The notes beneath the pieces are model-generated. The model was not told where the DNA came from and made no database searches. It saw only the letters and a list, made by a program, of their open reading frames with translations. The translations under genes were made by a program, and so were the position numbers. From NCBI GenBank assembly GCA_023489025.1, contig JAMDCN010000151.1, positions 353-10,718 of the forward strand: DNA of 10,366 nt. Direction: 5' to 3'. This DNA is from Deltaproteobacteria bacterium. GTDB lineage: Bacteria > Desulfobacterota_E > Deferrimicrobia > Deferrimicrobiales > Deferrimicrobiaceae. Shown here piece after piece: positions 1 through 5,577 of the stretch (positions within the stretch are counted from its first letter, which is position 1; each line of letters opens with the position of its first letter).

Positions 1-188
1 TCAAAAAGCGCGAGGTCTCCGCCGGTTCCGTACTTACGGTCTCCGCTCGGGGGCCCCCCCTGCGTCGTGCGCTCGTCCATGCGGGCAATCTCAAGCACTC
101 GCTCCTCCCCCGAGTGAAACTTCCGCGGGGAATCCGGGTTGATACGGTCGTAACCCGGCTTCCATCTCTATGAACGGAGGGTACCGGC
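1..188. other. Intergenic region upstream of the DUF4382 lipoprotein gene
   Basis: I see no convincing gene here. The stretch holds a 9-bp direct repeat, GGTCTCCGC, at 14-22 and 38-46; a G5C7 run at 49-60; and the structured leader described separately (96-158). The ribosome binding site GGAGG at 176-180 lies 8 nt before the ATG at 189. No clear sigma-70 promoter stands out, so the promoter is either non-canonical or outside the window. Confidence 0.5.
96..158 (+). promoter_or_regulatory. Structured leader element, copy 1 (18-mer plus hairpin)
   Basis: The core is CGAGTGAAACTTCCGCGG at 111-128, which recurs exactly at 1905-1922. The first six bases (CGAGTG, 111-116) can pair with CACTCG at 96-101 across a 9-nt loop. 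Five nt after the core is a second hairpin, CCGGGTT (134-140) with AACCCGG (152-158), followed by a pyrimidine-rich stretch and then the ribosome binding site. The layout could suit a leader RNA with an attenuator-like hairpin, but it matches no riboswitch consensus I know. Function is unknown and RNA-level action is inferred. Confidence 0.4.
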
Positions 189-1754
189 ATGAAGAAAATG
201 AAGCGGATATACTGGATCCCCCTGCTGTTGGCCGCCTTGCTCGCGGGATGCGGCGGAGGAAGCGTTTCAGGCCAGAGCGGCACGGCACAGCTCTCCCTGA
301 CGGATGCGCCGTCTACCGGCGAGTCGTTCGACAACGTGCTCATCACGGTCAAGGAGGTCTGGTTCCACAAAAGCGACGCCGCGGGACCGGGCGAGGCCGG
401 GTGGCTGAAATACCCGTTGCCCCTGCCGAAAACGGTCGACCTGGCTCGCCTGACGGACGGGGTGGTTTCGCAGATCCTGGACCAGACCCTCCCGGTGGGG
501 AATTACCAGCAAATCCGAATACTTCTTGCCGACACGAACGACAACAACTATCTCTTCCCGTACAACAACGAGGTGATCGTCGGCGGGCTGACCTTTCCCT
601 TGCGGATCCCCGCGCCGGCCCACGGCATCGCCCTCGTCGGCCGCTTCCAGGTGACGGACGGCGGAACGCTGCGGCTGGCGATCGACTTCGACATCGGCCA
701 CGACGTGGTCAAGGTCACCCGGGACGGTCAGACCGAATACATCCTCAAACCGCGGCTTCGCTACTTCGACCTCGGCAACGTCGGGTCCATCCGCGGTCAG
801 ATCGACCCCGCGACCCGGGCGGCGGGGCACTTCTTCGTCTTCAAGGCCGAGCAGAAGAGCGACGACGGCTCCCGGTACGTCGTGAAGCGGTTCACGGGAA
901 TCCGCGCCGACAACACGTTCCTCCTCTCCTTCCTCCCCCCCGGCACCTACGACGTGCTGCTGCGCGGTCGGGATGTCGAGACCGTCATCGTCCGCGGAGT
1001 GCCCGTCACCAAGGGGGCCATCACGGACATCAGCACGCAGGCGATCAATATGCCGGCCGGGACGGAGTTCACCGCGAACACCACGACGAACCCGACGGGG
1101 GCCTGGGTCAACTTCTACCAAACGCTCGACAACGCGATGACCGGCGTCCCCGAGGCGCCGTACGAGATCCGGTTCCGTCACATCGACCCGTTCACCGGAA
1201 GCTTCTTCGTGCCGATCGCCCTGTCGAACGGCACGATCCATTTCGGGACGTACAACAACGGCGATGCGATTTCTTTCCAGGCGATCGCGCCGGTGGAGTG
1301 GGTGGGCGGCAACGCCGGCTTCACGGCCGTCGCGGACGCATCGCTGTTTCAACCTACCTCGTTCGTCCCCTTCGACAACACGAGCGCGGGGCCTGTGTTC
1401 GTCGGCCGGATGAACGTGATGGCGGGAGCGACGCCGTATACGGCCTCGGGAACGATCTCCTCCTTCATGGGGCGATCGATGCGACTGGACAACAACATCC
1501 TGTTCATGGTCCACAATGGACTCATCGTGGACGCGTACCGGAACCTGAACGTACCGATGCAGATGGGGCCCGGGATGACCGCCGCCTATGCCGCCCAACC
1601 GCTGCCGGGGGGCTTCCCGGGAGCGTTCTACGGGATCGACGGCCTCGGTTGGTCCGCATCGCCCCCGACCTTCGCCGTGGGGATCCCCGGGTTGGCGGAC
1701 CTGCGGACCGGGGATGACACCTCGGCGAACTTTGTGATGCTGAAGATCTTCTGA
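189..1754 (+). CDS. DUF4382 domain-containing lipoprotein
   Basis: The 521-aa product begins with a lipoprotein signal peptide: basic residues near the start (KKMKR), a hydrophobic core, and the lipobox LAGC with the lipidated cysteine at residue 21. A Gly/Ser-rich tether follows. Residues about 31-195 match the DUF4382 pattern, opening GTAQLSLTDAPS and continuing with VLITVKEVWFHKS. The segment around residues 198-290 resembles a carboxypeptidase-regulatory-like beta-sandwich (IRGQIDPATR, LPPGTYDVLLRG). The remaining half is beta-rich and I do not recognise it. The ATG at 189 is preceded by GGAGG with 8-nt spacing, and a hairpin terminator follows the stop, so the gene is probably transcribed alone. 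The likely location is the periplasmic face of the outer or inner membrane. The molecular function of DUF4382 proteins is unknown to me. The upstream leader element may regulate it. Confidence 0.88.
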   Translation: MKKMKRIYWIPLLLAALLAGCGGGSVSGQSGTAQLSLTDAPSTGESFDNVLITVKEVWFHKSDAAGPGEAGWLKYPLPLPKTVDLARLTDGVVSQILDQTLPVGNYQQIRILLADTNDNNYLFPYNNEVIVGGLTFPLRIPAPAHGIALVGRFQVTDGGTLRLAIDFDIGHDVVKVTRDGQTEYILKPRLRYFDLGNVGSIRGQIDPATRAAGHFFVFKAEQKSDDGSRYVVKRFTGIRADNTFLLSFLPPGTYDVLLRGRDVETVIVRGVPVTKGAITDISTQAINMPAGTEFTANTTTNPTGAWVNFYQTLDNAMTGVPEAPYEIRFRHIDPFTGSFFVPIALSNGTIHFGTYNNGDAISFQAIAPVEWVGGNAGFTAVADASLFQPTSFVPFDNTSAGPVFVGRMNVMAGATPYTASGTISSFMGRSMRLDNNILFMVHNGLIVDAYRNLNVPMQMGPGMTAAYAAQPLPGGFPGAFYGIDGLGWSASPPTFAVGIPGLADLRTGDDTSANFVMLKIF

Positions 1755-1786
1755 CGGTCCCGTCAAGGTCGGCGGTGGGACATGAA

Positions 1787-1816
1787 CGGGCGCCCCGGTG
1801 AATGCCGGGGCGCCCG
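1787..1816 (+). terminator. GC-rich hairpin terminator after the DUF4382 gene
   Basis: A perfect 12-bp stem, CGGGCGCCCCGG (1787-1798) with CCGGGGCGCCCG (1805-1816), closes a 6-nt loop 32 nt after the stop codon. It is followed only by CTTCGTCC, so there is no proper U-tract. A very stable GC stem with a weak tail is also seen at the other intergenic palindrome in this window (9043-9064). Confidence 0.7.
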
Positions 1817-1904
1817 CTTCGTCCGGGAAGCCAGCCACCCTCGACACCCGCGCGGACGAGTGTACGACGCGGGGGATTCTCCGTTGATCGTCCACAAGCA
1901 TTGC

Positions 1905-1946
1905 CGAGTGAAACTTCCGCGGTGGCCCCACGGGAAATCCCGGTGG
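1905..1946 (+). repeat. Structured leader element, copy 2 (18-mer plus hairpin)
   Basis: CGAGTGAAACTTCCGCGG at 1905-1922 is identical to 111-128. As in copy 1, a hairpin starts five nt later: CCA-CGGG (1928-1934) with CCCG-g-TGG (1939-1946), loop AAAT, one bulged G. The stem sequence differs from copy 1 while position and pairing are kept. The short string TCGTCCA also occurs upstream of both copies. The insertion sequence begins 12 nt downstream. Without it, this element would sit directly before the promoter of the restriction-modification operon. Confidence 0.5.
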
Positions 1947-1948
1947 AG

Positions 1949-1957
1949 CCGGATTAT
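1949..1957. repeat. Left 9-bp target site duplication of the insertion sequence
   Basis: CCGGATTAT directly abuts the left terminal inverted repeat. The identical 9-mer follows the right inverted repeat at 3749-3757. A perfect duplication indicates insertion by transposition and little later decay. Confidence 0.9.
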
Positions 1958-1979
1958 GGGTCTGCGACATAGAAGTGGG
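1958..1979. repeat. Left terminal inverted repeat of the insertion sequence
   Basis: It begins GGGTCTGCGACAT and ends GTGGG. Compared with the reverse complement of 3727-3748 it differs at two of 22 positions. It lies 4 bp beyond the transposase stop codon. Confidence 0.88.
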
Positions 1980-1983
1980 GGAC

Positions 1984-3393
1984 TCAAGCGACGCGTGATT
2001 CCCAGTAATCTTCAAAACGTTCGGACTTGATCATGCAACGCAGCGCGATGATCGCGTTTGCTCCCCGGACGGACCATTCCATCCCGGATTGTTTCAATCG
2101 TGTGCCGATGACGGTTCTGCATCCGGCCTCGACCACCCCGGAGCCCACGAAGAGCCCTTGGGCGCGGAACTGGGCGTACCGCATTCGCTCTGTGTTCTTT
2201 CCCAGGTATCCAATTTCCGCCGCGGCCTTTGCGGCTGAATCCGGATCGTTTGGCGGTTTCTCCCTCGCCTGCCCGACAATCTTCTCCACACGGCCGTGAT
2301 CCAGGTCCGTCCACCAGCGAATACGGTATTGCGTCGTCTTTTTCCCCGCCGTACCAAAGAGAATCTTGCATAGGTTCGCAACGTGTTCGCGGGCGTGATA
2401 CAAGTCGAGGATCTGCGTGGCCCCGGGGAAGTGTGTCTGGGCGATGTTCCTGACCCATTCCGCCCCATCGCCAAGGACGACCACCCGTTGCGCTTCCGCC
2501 AGGCCGCGGCGCAGGGCCTCCGCGTAGATCCGCAACCCGAACGCCTCCGCGGGCTCTATCGCCCCGACAAAGGTGGTCGAACCAGGGTCGCGCACCGGAA
2601 AACCGTTTTCATCCTTGCCCGTCTGCGTGAAGACGCAGCCAAGCTTCGCCTCGCGCGTCTTAGCCGATCCGTCCGGCTGTTTCCCCTTGCGCCCGGAAAG
2701 TTCCGCCTTGGTCATCGGCACCCCGGTGCCGTCGTAGGCAACGTACATGACGGGAATCGTCTTCTTCGAACCGGCTGACTCCCCTTGCAAAAGGAACCCC
2801 GCCCGTTCCCGGCTTGAAAAATCCTCCATGTCCAAACCGATCCCTTCCGCCACCCGCTCCACATCCTTGGCGCTGACTTCAAGCCCGGCGTACACTTTGA
2901 GGTCGTCGCGACCCTCCTTGAACGTTGACTTGCTCCCGGCTCGCGCCATCATCCGCCGCAGACCCGGTGAACGCCCCGTGCCCACGACGTCCAGTTCCTC
3001 GTCTCCAGGATACCGCGTGGCCTTGCACACCGGGCATCCGAACATCGAGCGGGAGTACGGGACGGAGCCAAGGATCGTGTGGAGCATTTTGCTCCTTACT
3101 CCCAGGCTCTCCATCCGGGCGCCGCAGTCGCAACGGACCGTATCCGGCTGCCTGCCGGAGCCGATCCCGGAAAGAAGACCCGACAGGGCGCGGGCCCCGG
3201 CGGCCAGGACCGCCGTCCGCAATGCTCCCTCCCACGCTTCCAGGTCGGCCCGCCTGGCCTTGGCGGCCTTCGCAAGAATCCGGCTTACTTCACCGTCCTG
3301 CTCGATGGCAATCTGCGCCGTTTTTTTCCCCCGCAATCTCAAGGGTTTGCCGCCCCAGTTCCCCCAGCCGCTCCGTGATCCGCTCGAACTCAC
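1984..3393 (-). CDS. ISKra4-family DDE transposase (ORFB)
   Basis: This ORF encodes the catalytic part of the transposase (469 codons from the first GTG). It has a zinc-ribbon-like cysteine set (C88, C90, C120, C123) followed by an RNase H-like DDE core. Candidate catalytic residues are D221 (AYDGTGVP), D309 (VVLGDGAEW) or D330 (DLYHAREHV), and E422 ([14 protein letters not shown]). The end, [16 protein letters not shown], is typical of the family. The nominal GTG start at 3393 has no ribosome binding site, and its first ~20 residues ([14 protein letters not shown]) read like an out-of-frame translation of ORFA. I infer that the working protein is an ORFA-ORFB fusion of about 558 aa made by slippage at 3321-3332. 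No internal stop or truncation is visible. Confidence 0.9.
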   Translation of the reverse strand: MSSSGSRSGWGNWGGKPLRLRGKKTAQIAIEQDGEVSRILAKAAKARRADLEAWEGALRTAVLAAGARALSGLLSGIGSGRQPDTVRCDCGARMESLGVRSKMLHTILGSVPYSRSMFGCPVCKATRYPGDEELDVVGTGRSPGLRRMMARAGSKSTFKEGRDDLKVYAGLEVSAKDVERVAEGIGLDMEDFSSRERAGFLLQGESAGSKKTIPVMYVAYDGTGVPMTKAELSGRKGKQPDGSAKTREAKLGCVFTQTGKDENGFPVRDPGSTTFVGAIEPAEAFGLRIYAEALRRGLAEAQRVVVLGDGAEWVRNIAQTHFPGATQILDLYHAREHVANLCKILFGTAGKKTTQYRIRWWTDLDHGRVEKIVGQAREKPPNDPDSAAKAAAEIGYLGKNTERMRYAQFRAQGLFVGSGVVEAGCRTVIGTRLKQSGMEWSVRGANAIIALRCMIKSERFEDYWESRVA

Positions 3394-3661
3394 GGCACAG
3401 GGCGACGAATCTCTTGTGTGCCTCCACGTCCTTGCGCGCTTGCTCCACTTCGGCCGCGCTGGTCAGGCGCTTGCTGACCGTCTTGTCACCTTCCCGGCGG
3501 GATAACACGTAGTAAGGGCCACGCACGGCCGGACCTTTACGCCCTTTAAGGTGCACCCGGAAATGCTGCTCGTTGATGGTCCCCCGCCTTAAGGACCGGA
3601 TGGATCGCATCTCGTCGAGGACGGCGTTGCGCCTTGCTTCCAGTTCCGGGAGCGTGTTCAT
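3290..3661 (-). CDS. DUF6788-like protein, ORFA of the insertion sequence
   Basis: This 123-aa ORF is the promoter-proximal reading frame of the insertion sequence. It starts at an ATG with an excellent ribosome binding site (AGGAGG, 3667-3672, 5-nt spacing). Residues about 24-100 resemble DUF6788, with [29 protein letters not shown] and a charged helix that looks coiled-coil-like ([15 protein letters not shown] through [13 protein letters not shown]). The cysteine pair often found before GPYY in this family is absent. It overlaps ORFB by 104 nt in another frame. The last nine residues after the A-run (GADCHRAGR) look like a frameshift tail. The family is often seen with transposases. It probably forms the DNA-binding or multimerising N-terminus of the fused transposase (inference). 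Confidence 0.8.
   Translation of the reverse strand: MNTLPELEARRNAVLDEMRSIRSLRRGTINEQHFRVHLKGRKGPAVRGPYYVLSRREGDKTVSKRLTSAAEVEQARKDVEAHKRFVALCREFERITERLGELGRQTLEIAGEKNGADCHRAGR
3321..3332 (-). other. Slippery G5A7 run joining ORFA to ORFB
   Basis: On the coding strand GGGGGAAAAAAAC lies inside the ORFA/ORFB overlap. ORFA reads GAA AAA AAC through it, while ORFB reads AAA AAA ACG. The ORFB frame is +1 (equivalently -2) relative to ORFA, so a simple -1 slip at A-AAA-AAC would not reach it. Loss of one A by transcriptional slippage, or +1 ribosomal slippage, would make the fusion. Confidence 0.6.
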
Positions 3662-3670
3662 GCGGGCCTC

Positions 3671-3696
3671 CTATTGTAGATATATCTCTACAATAG
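3671..3696 (-). promoter_or_regulatory. Palindrome over the transposase start region
   Basis: CTATTGTAGA (3671-3680) and TCTACAATAG (3687-3696) form a perfect 10-bp inverted repeat with a 6-nt centre. On the minus strand one arm contains the -10 box and the other runs into the first two bases of the AGGAGG ribosome binding site. It may be an operator. It could also be an RNA hairpin that forms only in transcripts entering from outside, because the internal promoter should start within the loop. Confidence 0.6.
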
Positions 3697-3718
3697 CAGC
3701 CCCTGGAATGCATATCAA
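3690..3718 (-). promoter_or_regulatory. Predicted promoter of the transposase genes
   Basis: On the minus strand TTGATA (3713-3718) and TATTGT (3690-3695) are separated by exactly 17 bp and point at ORFA. The match is 5/6 for the -35 box and 4/6 for the -10 box. Transcription would start near 3683, about 22 nt before the ATG. Confidence 0.45.
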
Positions 3719-3726
3719 GACCCAAA

Positions 3727-3748
3727 CCCACATCCATGTCGCAGACCC
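3727..3748. repeat. Right terminal inverted repeat of the insertion sequence
   Basis: Its reverse complement begins GGGTCTGCGACAT and ends GATGTGGG, matching the left end at 20 of 22 positions. It lies just upstream of the predicted transposase promoter. Confidence 0.88.
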
Positions 3749-3757
3749 CCGGATTAT
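3749..3757. repeat. Right 9-bp target site duplication of the insertion sequence
   Basis: CCGGATTAT is identical to 1949-1957 and directly follows the right inverted repeat. Joining the two flanks at one copy restores a continuous pre-insertion sequence, running from the copy 2 leader hairpin into the methyltransferase promoter. Confidence 0.9.
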
Positions 3758-3758
3758 T

Positions 3759-3792
3759 CCCTGCTTGACAGGGGAAACCATAATGACATACT
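3759..3792 (+). promoter_or_regulatory. Predicted promoter and possible operator of the restriction-modification operon
   Basis: A perfect -35 box, TTGACA (3765-3770), is followed after 16 bp by CATACT (3787-3792, 4/6 match). Transcription would begin near 3799, ahead of the AGAGGGA ribosome binding site and the ATG at 3822. The -35 box is covered by an inverted repeat, CCCTG (3759-3763) with CAGGG (3769-3773). A bound protein there would block RNA polymerase. The obvious candidate is the methyltransferase itself, through its N-terminal HTH (inference; M.EcoRII-type enzymes are known to repress their own genes). Confidence 0.5.
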
Positions 3793-3821
3793 GTCCTCTA
3801 ATTTACCCAGAGGGACGATTG

Positions 3822-5090
3822 ATGAAGGAATACCCGGAAATCCGCCCGATATTGATGCTTGTACGCGAGCGGTATTCCCAAAAGGATATCGCCGGCCAAC
3901 TCGGAGTTGAACCGCGCACCATCCGGCGGTGGGAATCGGGGGAAACCTGCCCTCGTCCGTACGCAGTTGATGTTCTGAAGCAGATGCTCCTGCCGCACTC
4001 GAAGGCTGCGGATGCCGCGGCGGACTTTACATTTGTCGATCTTTTCGCAGGCATCGGGGGCATCCGGAAGGGCTTCGAGGAGCACAATGGCAAGTGTATA
4101 TTCACGAGCGAATGGAACGAGTATGCCGTGAAGACCTACCGGGCCAACTTCCCGGACGACCACCCTATCGTCGGTGATATCACAAGGATCGACGAGAAAA
4201 ATATTCCGGATCATGACGTTCTCCTCGCCGGCTTCCCGTGCCAGCCGTTCTCCATTGCCGGCGTCTCAAAGAAGAATGCCCTCGGGCGTCCCCACGGGTT
4301 TCTCTGCGAAACGCAAGGCACGCTCTTCTTCGACGTCGCCCGGATCATCAAGGAAAAGCAGCCGAAGGCGTTCCTGCTGGAGAATGTGAAAAATCTCGCC
4401 AGCCACGACGGTGGCAAAACATACCGCACAATCCTCGGCGTGCTCCGCGATGAACTCGGGTATGACGTCCACGACAGGGTAATCGACGGCCGCCACTTCG
4501 TCCCCCAGCACCGGGAGCGGATCATCATCGTTGGGTTCCGTGAACCGACGGGATTTTCCTGGAATCAACTGCGCCTCCCGGAAATCTCGAAGAAACCTCC
4601 CTTGATGCGAGACATTTTCCACCCCGAGAACGGTGCCGAGGAAGCGGAACCCCCCTATACCGAGGGCCCGAACGCGAAGGTTGGCGCGAAGTACATACTC
4701 TCGGACCACCTTTGGAAATACCTGCGTAACTACGCCGCACGGCATAAAGCCAAGGGAAACGGATTCGGATACAGCCTCGTCGGCCCCGCCAACGTAGCCC
4801 GTACGCTCTCCGCGCGGTACTACAAGGACGGATCGGAAATCCTCGTTTCGAGGGGCCAAGGAAAGAACCCGCGCCGCTTGACGCCCCGAGAGTGCTCCCG
4901 ACTGATGGGGTTCGATACGGGGGAGCGGAAATTCAATATCCCGGTCTCCGACACCCAAGCGTACAAGCAATTCGGGAACGCCGTGGTCGTTCCGGTCATC
5001 GCAGAGGTTGCCCGGATCATGAAGCCCCATATCGTGGCCCTCAAGGAAGCCGAGGAGTCGAACGTGCTTCAGATGCCGCTTTCAGTGTGA
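3822..5090 (+). CDS. dcm: Dcm-like DNA (cytosine-5-)-methyltransferase with N-terminal HTH
   Basis: The enzyme transfers a methyl group from S-adenosylmethionine to C5 of cytosine in a short DNA site. Starting at the ATG at 3822 (AGAGGGA just upstream) it has 422 aa. Residues ~18-40 form a helix-turn-helix (YSQKDIAGQLGVEPRTIRRWESG), as in regulatory EcoRII/Dcm-type enzymes. The catalytic motifs follow in order: motif I FVDLFAGIGG (71-80), motif IV with catalytic C140 (GFPCQPFS), motif VI ENV (E187), motif VIII QHRER (229-233), a recognition region about 240-325, motif IX (ARTLSARYYKDGSEILV) and motif X FGNAV (384-388). The frame stays open upstream to 3573, but that part lies in the insertion sequence and is not credible coding. 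An ATG at 3783 is also possible but has a poorer context. vsr follows after 3 nt. A CCWGG-like target is inferred from the partners. Confidence 0.93.
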   Translation: MKEYPEIRPILMLVRERYSQKDIAGQLGVEPRTIRRWESGETCPRPYAVDVLKQMLLPHSKAADAAADFTFVDLFAGIGGIRKGFEEHNGKCIFTSEWNEYAVKTYRANFPDDHPIVGDITRIDEKNIPDHDVLLAGFPCQPFSIAGVSKKNALGRPHGFLCETQGTLFFDVARIIKEKQPKAFLLENVKNLASHDGGKTYRTILGVLRDELGYDVHDRVIDGRHFVPQHRERIIIVGFREPTGFSWNQLRLPEISKKPPLMRDIFHPENGAEEAEPPYTEGPNAKVGAKYILSDHLWKYLRNYAARHKAKGNGFGYSLVGPANVARTLSARYYKDGSEILVSRGQGKNPRRLTPRECSRLMGFDTGERKFNIPVSDTQAYKQFGNAVVVPVIAEVARIMKPHIVALKEAEESNVLQMPLSV

Positions 5091-5093
5091 GGA

Positions 5094-5564
5094 ATGGCAG
5101 ACGTAGTCGACAAAGCCACGCGTTCCCGGATGATGTCCGGCATCCGGGGGAAGGACACGAAACCGGAAATTCTCATCCGCAAGGGTCTCTTTGCCAAGGG
5201 CTTCCGCTTCCGTCTGCACAGCCGGAAACTTCCCGGCAAACCCGACATTGTTTTCCCCCGATATAAGGCAGCAATCCTCGTTCATGGCTGTTTCTGGCAC
5301 GGACACCGTTGCCCCCTGTTCAAGTGGCCTTCATCCAATTCAGAGTTCTGGCGAAAGAAGATCGACAGAAACCGTGAGGTTGACAAGGCGGCAATCAAAG
5401 CCCTCGTAGGCCAAGGATGGCGCGTGCTCATTGTATGGGAGTGTGCACTGAAAGGTTCTGGCCGAATTCCGGACAATAATGTCATTCGGAAAGCGGGGAC
5501 ATGGATACGCTCAGGCCGAGGAAATATGGAAGTTCGGGGAACGGGGGGAAAAGGTGCGGCGTGA
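5094..5564 (+). CDS. vsr: Very short patch repair (Vsr) mismatch endonuclease
   Basis: Vsr nicks DNA 5' of the T in T:G mismatches that arise when 5-methylcytosine deaminates, starting very short patch repair. The product is 156 aa and aligns to E. coli Vsr almost position for position from memory: E25 (DTKPE), catalytic D51 (PGKPDIVFP), H64 and H69 in VHGCFWHGH, zinc ligands C66, H71, C73 and C117 (IVWEC), and the FKWP wedge segment. Every one of these is present, so the enzyme should be active. The ATG lies 3 nt after the methyltransferase stop. GAGG overlaps that stop and is too close to the ATG to be a strong ribosome binding site, so translation is probably coupled. Its presence supports cytosine-5 methylation by the upstream gene. 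Confidence 0.95.
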   Translation: MADVVDKATRSRMMSGIRGKDTKPEILIRKGLFAKGFRFRLHSRKLPGKPDIVFPRYKAAILVHGCFWHGHRCPLFKWPSSNSEFWRKKIDRNREVDKAAIKALVGQGWRVLIVWECALKGSGRIPDNNVIRKAGTWIRSGRGNMEVRGTGGKGAA

Positions 5565-5577
5565 CCGTTCCGGAGAC

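Larger units (their letters stand above)
1958..3748 (-). mobile_element. Complete insertion sequence, ISKra4-family type (about 1.79 kb)
   Basis: Both ends can be seen. The left terminal inverted repeat is 1958-1979 and the right one is 3727-3748. They share GGGTCTGCGACAT, then differ at two of the remaining nine positions (20/22 matches), and perfect 9-bp duplications flank them. The element carries a promoter, a DUF6788-like ORFA and a DDE transposase ORFB, both reading leftward, and no passenger gene. The transposase stop lies only 4 bp from the left inverted repeat. The ISKra4 assignment rests on the transposase motifs ([26 protein letters not shown]); the subgroup is not determined. The element looks intact and recent. 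It lies 7 bp upstream of the -35 box of the methyltransferase promoter (target duplication between). Confidence 0.9.

Noticed and set aside
14..46. Direct repeat GGTCTCCGC at 14-22 and 38-46
   Set aside because: It has only two short copies in a GC-rich stretch at the window edge, so chance is a sufficient explanation.
116..150. ECF-sigma-like promoter (GAAACTT as -35) in the repeated 18-mer
   Set aside because: No consistent -10 motif occurs at the expected distance in either copy.
80..160. c-di-GMP/cGAMP (GEMM) riboswitch before the DUF4382 gene
   Set aside because: The conserved GEMM segments (such as GGGCAAACC and GACGCAAAGCC) are absent, although the gene type made it worth checking.
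170..1717. Long plus-strand open frame overlapping the DUF4382 gene in another frame
   Set aside because: Its translation is Arg/Gly/Asp/Pro-rich without a recognisable domain. The overlapping frame has a signal peptide, lipobox and DUF4382 motifs.
267..2015. Minus-strand open frame of 582 codons
   Set aside because: It is antisense to the lipoprotein gene, crosses its terminator and enters the insertion sequence. The composition is that of a high-GC shadow frame.
2747..3512. Plus-strand open frames opposite the transposase
   Set aside because: They are antisense to a clear transposase, Ser/Arg/Pro-rich, with no domain and no ribosome binding site.
3573..3821. Upstream extension of the methyltransferase frame
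   Set aside because: It lies partly within the insertion sequence and crosses its inverted repeat, the target duplication and the predicted promoter. The residues show no family similarity, and a good ribosome binding site serves ATG 3822.
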